Source: Marsupella aquatica
Taxonomy: Eukaryota > Marchantiophyta
Assembly: GCA_973895155.1 (NCBI GenBank)
Contig: OZ316891.1
Coordinates: 12,586,001 to 12,650,000, forward strand
DNA length: 64,000 nt
Direction of reading: 5' to 3'
Shown here piece by piece: positions 57,588-64,000 of this stretch (its first letter is position 1; each line of letters opens with the position of its first letter). The translations under genes were made by a program, and so were the position numbers. Below the pieces are notes generated by a model. It searched no databases. It had not been told where the DNA came from and saw nothing but the letters and a program-made list of their open reading frames with translations.

Positions 57588-58870
57588 CTAGTTCAATACC
57601 CGTGCATTGCACAAAAGATGTAGTGACAGCCAAGATGTCGTTGAGAACAAAAGAGATCATGTCGGCCAAGAGGTGGTTGAGAAGAAAGATGTCGTGTTGG
57701 CCAAGAGGTCATTGAGAAGAAAGATGTCGTGTCGCCCAAGATGTCGTTGAGAACAAAAGATGTCGTGTTGACCAAGATGCCGGTGATAACAAAAGATGTC
57801 ATGTCGCCCAAGATGCCGGTGATAACAAAAGATGTCGTGTCGCCCAAGATGCCGGTGATAACAAAAGATGCCGTGTCACCCAAGATGTTATTAAGAAAAA
57901 AAATGTCGTGTCATTAAGAAAAATGGATATTGTGTCACCCAAGATGCGATTAAGAAAGAAAGATGTGGTGTTGCCCAAGATGTTCTTAAGAAAAAAATGT
58001 TGCATTGCCCAAGATGTTGTGAAGAAAACCGATGCGTTGCACAAAAGATGTAGTTAAGAAAAAATAAATTGTGTCGCCAAAGATGTTGTTATGTAAAAGG
58101 TGTTGTTAAGAAAAAAAGTCAAGTTGCCAAAGATGTCATGACGTAAAAAGATTTTGTGTCACCAAAGATGTCGCGACATAAAACGATGGCATTAAAAAAA
58201 AAGGCGTGGAGTAAAACGATGTTCAGAAAAAAGAAGTTGTGTCGCCAAAGATGTCATGAAGTAAAAAGACATCGTTATGTGAAAGATATTGCCAAGTAAA
58301 AAGATGTCGGGAGGCAAAGATGTTGTTATGTCAAAGATATTGTCAAGTAAAAAGAAATCGTGTCGCCAAAGGTGTTGTGAAGTAAAAAATACATCATCAA
58401 GTAAAAGATGTCATCAAGTAAAAAGTTGTCATGATGCCAATAATGTTGTTATGTCCAAGATCCATGTGGTCAAGTAAAAAGATGTTGTTATAATGTCAAA
58501 GATGTTGTCAAATAAAAAAGATGTCATCATAGATGTTATAATATAAAAAATGTCGTTAGTCATAGATGTTGTGAAGTAAAACATGTCGCTAAGGAAAAGA
58601 TGTGCAAAAATTGTAAATAAATTATATGTTCTTGCTCATAAGATGTCATTAAGTAAAAGACATCTTTGCTCAAAAGATTTCTAAGTAAAAAAAGATATAG
58701 TTGGCAAAAGTCAAAGCATGATGAATGCCATTATACTAAAGATGTTATTAAGAAACATATCATGACACAAAATATATAACTGAGTAAAAGATTTTCCGGT
58801 TAAAAAGATCTCATTGTCCAAAAAATATTATCTAGTAAAAGATGTCATGGGGCAAAAAATGAGTGACAAC
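57588..58870 (-). mobile_element. Helitron-like non-autonomous element, copy 3
   Basis: On the minus strand this is the longest copy: units of 'cgacatcttttgttctcaac' type, more regular at 57660-57900 (period about 36 bp) and more degenerate towards 58870. The 3' end, on the minus strand, is 'GTGCAATGCACGGG', 'tattgaa', then CTAG followed by T. It is the best preserved of the three ends, with a perfect GTGC/GCAC stem. No transposase or Rep/helicase is encoded. The 5' end is approximate. Confidence 0.55.
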
Positions 58871-61800
58871 AATCACAAAGTATCACCAGTTAAGAATGAT
58901 TTTTGTCTTTGTATTTTTCATTTTTTTCATTCCTTCTAAACCTGCCTTTTGTACTATTTTTTGGTTTGATGTTTTCTATTACATTATGTAATATTGTAAC
59001 CAATTAAACTCCTCGTATGACATAGATTATCATAGGGTACTTGATATGGATTCTAGGCATGGCGAGTACTATTTCTATGCATGAATGACTTCCTATGCAT
59101 GGATAGTACTATACCTAGATGGTCCATAAGGTATTTGATTATTGTGCATTGGCATTCCCTGGCATTTCTTGCTTGGAAAAAGTGTCACTCTTTATTTCAC
59201 ACTAAATATAATTCATTTTTTTGGTTTATTCCTTCTTTTGGTCAGATTTTTTAATTTGTGTGCCCTGCAAATTTGAGTGACGACCACTCTAAAAAATGGC
59301 TCAACTGTGTATTATAGGAGTTAATATCTGACCATCAGACCGCGTAAGATTTCAGGATAACTACCAGATTCTAGCTAGCGGGGTCTGTGATGGGCTAGGG
59401 TGGGAAATTTGCTGAGGGCAAACCAAAGGTAGCAAATTTAGCTGAATGTGGCAAATACTTTTAAGAGAGGTGGAGTCTACCTAAGCCAACCTTTGCCACT
59501 AAAACAAATGCAGGTGAGGCTTGGGTGCAACTGAGGGGGGGCAAGGGGTGACTCATAACCATATGCTCTCAATTCCAACACTTTGTTCCAGTTCCAGTTT
59601 TTGTGCAGCTAAAGGATCTACTTCTGCCTGCTACATAGGTTATACACTCCAAACTGTCTCGGATGGTTTAATGTGTTATATGCCACAGGCATATATAGTG
59701 ATGCAGGAATTTATATGGAAATATACAAGAATCTCAGTTGAAGGTCCCTCCCCCCCCCCCCCCCCGGGAAGCTAATTGCGCGGCTTCCTCATGAGTCCAC
59801 TCATGGTGGTTTCCCCTTTCTCAAATATACTATAGAAGGGGATGGCGTTGGCTGGGCAGGACACTGACCAACGAGACAGAGAGGTAGGTGGTGGAGTAGA
59901 ATTTGTCTACATCAACAGATCAATGGTAATACCAATTCAGACGTGGGAAAATTGAAGCCTAAATTTAAGGCTCAACATGTAAGCGTCCCATGTATATATA
60001 GAGAAAAGTTAATGTACCATATGTAAAATGTATAATATGACTATTTAGATCTACCCAATGAATTTATGATTTACTAGGTCCTCTGTCCCGTTTTTTGTTC
60101 ACAACTGATCCAATAGTATCATACTCTTAGTTCTGTAAAGGAGAAAAAGGACATTGAAATGTTGAGGAGAAAACCCTGCCCTTTACCACTTTGCTGGCTC
60201 CCAAGTTTTTTCCCCTTCCACTCCTGATTACCCCCCCTGGTTTGGAAACCTTCTCCACACCGTCTAATGATTGTTGCACTGCAAAATTTGAAAGTTCTGA
60301 TTGATATCTTTAGAAAAAAGTTATGAACTATGAGACCTTGAAAATGATGCTCCTATGGACCCTGGCAAGTATCCACGCGACCAGGATACATGGATAAACT
60401 AGGAATATTCATTGTGACAGTGTTAGTCAAATGTGGTGCATCTGGGCCAAAAAATTCATGGGAGCATTTTGGCAAACCTAGTGGCCATCCATGATTCATT
60501 TTCACCAGGCCCTTGTTCCTTGACACGGACTGAGTACGGAAAACCCATAAAAGGTATACATTTTTAAGATAGTTCTTACCAACTATCATGCACTTGCTCT
60601 CATTATAGATTGAAGTTGTAGAGGTGGATTGAGCAATAGTTTAATTATGTTGTAGCTACTATGTTTGGAAGTTGTAGAGGTGGATTGAGCAATAGTTAAT
60701 TTTCTCTGCCAATCATCTGAAGAAGTATAAATTGGAAGACAACCTTTAGTATTCGGTTTAGTTCTGCGTTTCTAGATAGAAGTTGAAGAAAATAGAGTTG
60801 GACTGTGAGAAAGGACTAATACTGACTTAACTATAGTAGAGAATTTGCATTGAGTTCCGATCTGTGTTTGTACAACTGCCTCTAAACTTCAGAACACAAA
60901 TAGTAGTAGACATGTAAAAAACACAAACAAAGGAACAAATCTCGAAAGAAAATATATATCAAATGCATAACCGGGCTAAAGCTGGAGAATCATCAACAGA
61001 AGAAAAGGGTCCAAACCAGCACTGGAGACGACCCCAGGAGAAGATTTTAATACACCCTCTTTTGAGAGGAAAGAGTGAAGCGGATGCAAGTAGACATTCA
61101 GCAAGGATCTGTCGTGGGCCGACCATGAACACCGTGACACAGCTTGACAGGAACGATTTCCAAATTCTTACGACGGCATACCTTTCCCCTGGTACACAAA
61201 ATTCCCTACCAACCATTTTTTGCAGACTGAAAGCAGTTTGACATAGAGAGCTTTTAGAACACTTCTAAATGTTTAACTTTAGAGAGCAATAAAAGTACCA
61301 ATGTTGAAGTGAGCAAAAGGCGTGTTAACCAAAGTCATAATTCGCTCAACAACAGAAGTTCACTTGGTGAAATGAAGAAATCCGAAAATTATCCCTTCCA
61401 CTCACTTCAAATGAATACGTGCGTTGATGCATCCAGCAACATTACATCATTACCTAGGATTCTACCAATGGGCTTTTGGCCAGTCAAGGTGTTCACAGTC
61501 CCATGACAAAAGAACAGCTGAGAGACCAATTAATCAGTAGCCTACTCACAAGGGCTGCGTGGGAATGAGGGACTCTAAGAAACGAATGTGGACCCTGATA
61601 GATAAACAGATCCAGACCTCGTCCTCAATTGGAGATGGTGGATTGGCAGCCACTGTCGGTCTTTGTTCTCCTTGGGCTAGGCGCCAGTATTACAGAAATC
61701 GAAGTGACGTACCCTGGCTACAAGCTTCTGAACTGAAGAAAGCAATCTTGAATGGACTGCAACCGTCACTCCTCTGAACTGGAAGATGGTCAACTAGTCC

Positions 61801-62021
61801 ATGGGAACAATCCTGGACTTGATGGAAAGCAAGAAAACAGAGGACCAGCTCCCAATGTGGGATCAGCGCAGTAGCAAGCGCGGAAACAAAATCTGGTCCA
61901 GAGATGGACCCGCCACCTTTATCTAAGCATAGAAAAGGCTAAAGAAACTATACATCGGAAAAATCCGGAAAGCGAAATGACCTATAACAGCACGTACACA
62001 TTCTACCTTCTCTATTTTTAT
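58871..62021. other. Spacer, repeats only
   Basis: About 59290-59520 resembles the 'TTCGCCA' family in inverted orientation. A run of about 17 C lies at 59749-59765. 'gttgtagaggtggattgagc' occurs twice (60615, 60671). The last part may be the 3' UTR of the lipase gene; it contains an inverted copy of part of that gene (61851-61903). No independent gene is supported. Confidence 0.4.
61851..61903 (+). repeat. Inverted copy of 53 bp from the SDP1-like coding exon
   Basis: The + strand here matches the coding (minus) strand at 62543-62595 at 51 of 53 positions by eye, from 'cccaatgtgggatcagcgca' through 'aagcgcggaaa' to 'ctggtc(c/t)agag'. The copies are in opposite orientation about 640 bp apart, so a transcript covering both could fold back. 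Confidence 0.85.
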
Positions 62022-63515
62022 TTACATGGTATCCTGCTTTGCCCTACTTGGGTCTGCCTCTATCTCATCATCGACTCGAGATGAGTCCTGCAATCTTAAG
62101 TAAGATGCGGATGTACCGATTTCTCGGGATTCTCCTCCAGCTTTGGACCCATGACTAGGACCTGGAGAAGTGCCCCTCGATGTTTCCCGGCCACTACGGT
62201 CACAATTACCAAGGTCCTCTGGATTTTGTGTACCAGTTCGACCTAAAGTATCTATTTGCAATGGTTCGAAGCTTAATATTCTGCGTCCTTTCGCTTCAGT
62301 TCTGCCTACAGACCCGAAGTCATATCCAGAAGGTCCACTTGGAGCGCACTTGTCCTGCTGTAAAGATTCGCACAATGCTGTAGAGATCCTCTCTGACTCC
62401 AATAACTCACTGTCTGCAAAAGAATTGTTCCTACTGTGTCGCGATATGGCATTTGCCGACTTCTTAAGGCCCACTTGAACAGAGTAGGTAAAATCGTGTC
62501 CTTCGGTGTTATCATAATCCTCGCCTCTAGGGCTGCAGCTACCTCTAGACCAGATTTTATTTCCGCGCTTGCTACTGCGCTGATCCCACATTGGGGGCTG
62601 ACTCGACCTGGTGGGCGTACTAGCATATCCACTTCCAGCATCACCACCGTCTCCACTGTCATATGGAGCTGTTGACATGTGTGTATATTCAGCAGAATCC
62701 CCATCAGTCTCATTCCCAGACACAAACTTTTGAGCTGAAGCAGACTTCATCAATGGTCCCCCCACCCTTGTCCATGACAAATTGCTGGAGTCGAAGTTTT
62801 CTGTCCCGCTATCACTGTCGCTGCCATCATGGATGTTGTTCGCTGGTTTAAGCTTATTCACGGAAGGACCTCCCCAAGGACCCCCGGCCTGCATGTGGTC
62901 TGAGATTCCTTCGTCGTCGAAAGAACCCCACGAACCTGAGTGGGCCAGGCAATTCCAAGAAGGAATACGCTTAGTGGTATTTTGTCGCGCCATTTTTTTG
63001 CCTTCCCTCGTAAATTGCTCTGCCTCCTTTTTAGCTTTCCTACGGCGATGGAGCTCAGAGACACACTCATCCAGCATCAACTCAATCCCACAATTGGCCT
63101 GGATAGCTGATAATTTAGCCCATGTACACCTGCGCCCTTGCATGACTGCCTTTCTTAACTCGGATGGTGTAGGATTCTGTATGAGCTTGGCAAACTGTGA
63201 CAAGAACAAAAGCAGGATTAATCAGATGAGGGTACTTAAAATAAACATCAAGAGCAACAGTTTTCCTGACTTAAAATACTTGTGAGATGGGTCAAGCTGC
63301 ACAGAATACCCTGTCATGACCAGGTTTCACAACTTAATTAAACTCGTGGGAGTGCAATCCACTTTGCATACCTGGGCAAACGTGGCTGGCATGACTATGG
63401 TTATATCCCCCTCCCAGTCCTGTGCAAACAGCTTGGCAAGTCCTCCCAATCGAAAACCCATTTCTAGGGCTTGACTGCAGCGATGCTTGACTTCCATCTC
63501 GGCTATATGAGCCAA
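62022..63515 (-). CDS. SDP1-type patatin triacylglycerol lipase, C-terminal part
   Basis: Two exons, 63515-63372 (48 residues) and 63194-62022 (390 residues plus stop), joined in phase by a GT-AG intron (63195-63371). The first reads '[20 protein letters not shown]' and '[20 protein letters not shown]'. The second starts '[20 protein letters not shown]', '[20 protein letters not shown]', then a Ser/Asp/Gly-rich tail with '[17 protein letters not shown]'. These are the conserved C-terminal blocks of SUGAR-DEPENDENT1 lipases, which start triacylglycerol breakdown on oil bodies. The patatin catalytic domain with the GxSxG serine is upstream of the window's part, beyond position 64000. On the minus strand the stop TAA overlaps 'AAATAAAAA', a possible poly(A) signal that would make a very short 3' UTR if used. 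Confidence 0.88.
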
Positions 63516-64000
63516 CTGCGAACGATCCAATGAACAGACGATTTTGAACATTAAAAAACAAAGTGCACTGAAAAATGTACATTTCAATCTTCAATAACTT
63601 AGAGGTTGCTATCTTACAAGGCAGAGAGAAAAGGAAAAATCGAGAAGACGGGAAAAGCCAAAACTACAAAATAAAGCAAAGGAACTCCATGCCCGTGTGA
63701 GCTGCTTTTCTAGTTAAAGGTGAGCAGATCCTTCGATTACCGAAGCCTAACACACGGTTATTTCCCACATGTTTCATGAAGTAATTGCTAACCGATTATT
63801 TGGTGCTCTGGACGTTCCCAGCAGCTTAACTCATCAAGGTTGTGGAAGGGTGCCGGCCTTACTCGCGATCATAAGTATTAACCTCAAAACCAATCTTTGC
63901 AAACACAGGGAAAGTGTAATTTCCCACTCTATTGGACCTGATTTTCTCTCGTATCCATCCGATTCGGATACATTTTAATCATCCCTTGTAAGCCATGGGG
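63516..64000 (-). other. Intron of the SDP1-like gene (to window edge)
   Basis: The acceptor TTCGCAG lies just before 63515 on the minus strand. No further coding exon of the lipase was recognised up to 64000, so this is taken as intron; the preceding exon should lie outside. Confidence 0.5.

Noticed and set aside
57593-57883. Repetitive open frames across the 57.6-58.0 kb array on both strands
   Set aside because: The array period there is near a multiple of three, so repeats stay open by chance. There is no protein likeness.
57588-58870. Regularly spaced repeats suggesting a CRISPR array
   Set aside because: The repeats are degenerate and contiguous, with no unique spacers of constant length and no cas genes, and the genome is plant nuclear.
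61559-61777. A 72-residue gene downstream of the lipase
   Set aside because: No recognisable domain, and it probably lies in transcribed or spacer sequence of the opposite-strand gene.

Overview
The window is nuclear DNA from a land plant. Its host genes all have plant-specific or plant-type relatives: a TPR/SET protein, an F-box/kelch protein, a GDSL lipase, translation factor eIF3d, an FLX-like coiled-coil protein and an SDP1-type triacylglycerol lipase. They have GT-AG introns and lie roughly 10 kb apart among transposon remains. The spacing and the protein flavour would suit a bryophyte, perhaps a liverwort, but the sequence alone does not settle the species.

Layout. 1-2060: short tandem repeats, then the upstream region of an intronless TPR/SET gene (2061-3509, +). 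3817-4665: a TIR element with TA target duplication. 4666-9373: no genes; it contains a diverged internal duplication. 9374-10555 (-): F-box/kelch gene. 10556-14221: degenerate repeats. 14227-20267: a complete but decayed Ty1/copia element with 310-bp LTRs, primer-binding site, polypurine tract and a perfect 5-bp target duplication. 20690-21342: a Helitron-like array. About 22050-31040 (-): a Ty3/gypsy element. 31080-32900 (-): a dead LINE. 33110-39500: repeats only. 39529-41469 (+): five-exon GDSL lipase. 41470-47113: repeats only. 47114-51002 (+): 16-exon eIF3d. 55000-56019 (-): FLX-like gene with a tandem-repeat array on its 5' side. 57588-58870 (-): a third Helitron-like array. 62022-63515 (-): the last two exons of an SDP1-like lipase whose 5' part lies beyond the window.

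The main discovery is in the Ty3/gypsy element. Between its aspartic protease and its reverse transcriptase, in the same frame, lies a complete C5-cytosine DNA methyltransferase domain with the canonical motif order I, IV, VI, VIII, IX/X and the catalytic Pro-Cys. One long frame, gag-protease-methyltransferase-RT-RNase H-integrase, is interrupted only by one frameshift in gag and five stop codons. Every one of those stops (one TAA, four TAG) is what a C-to-T change in a Gln codon would give, and the integrase catalytic Glu is Lys by one further transition. About 0.5-0.8 kb upstream of gag, on the opposite strand, is a 5S-rRNA-derived segment with an A-box-like site and five C-box-like sites. 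The element therefore combines a captured DNA-modifying enzyme with a possible Pol III-type promoter cluster.

The host genes look unrelated to one another in function; this is an ordinary plant gene neighbourhood with transposon-filled spacers.
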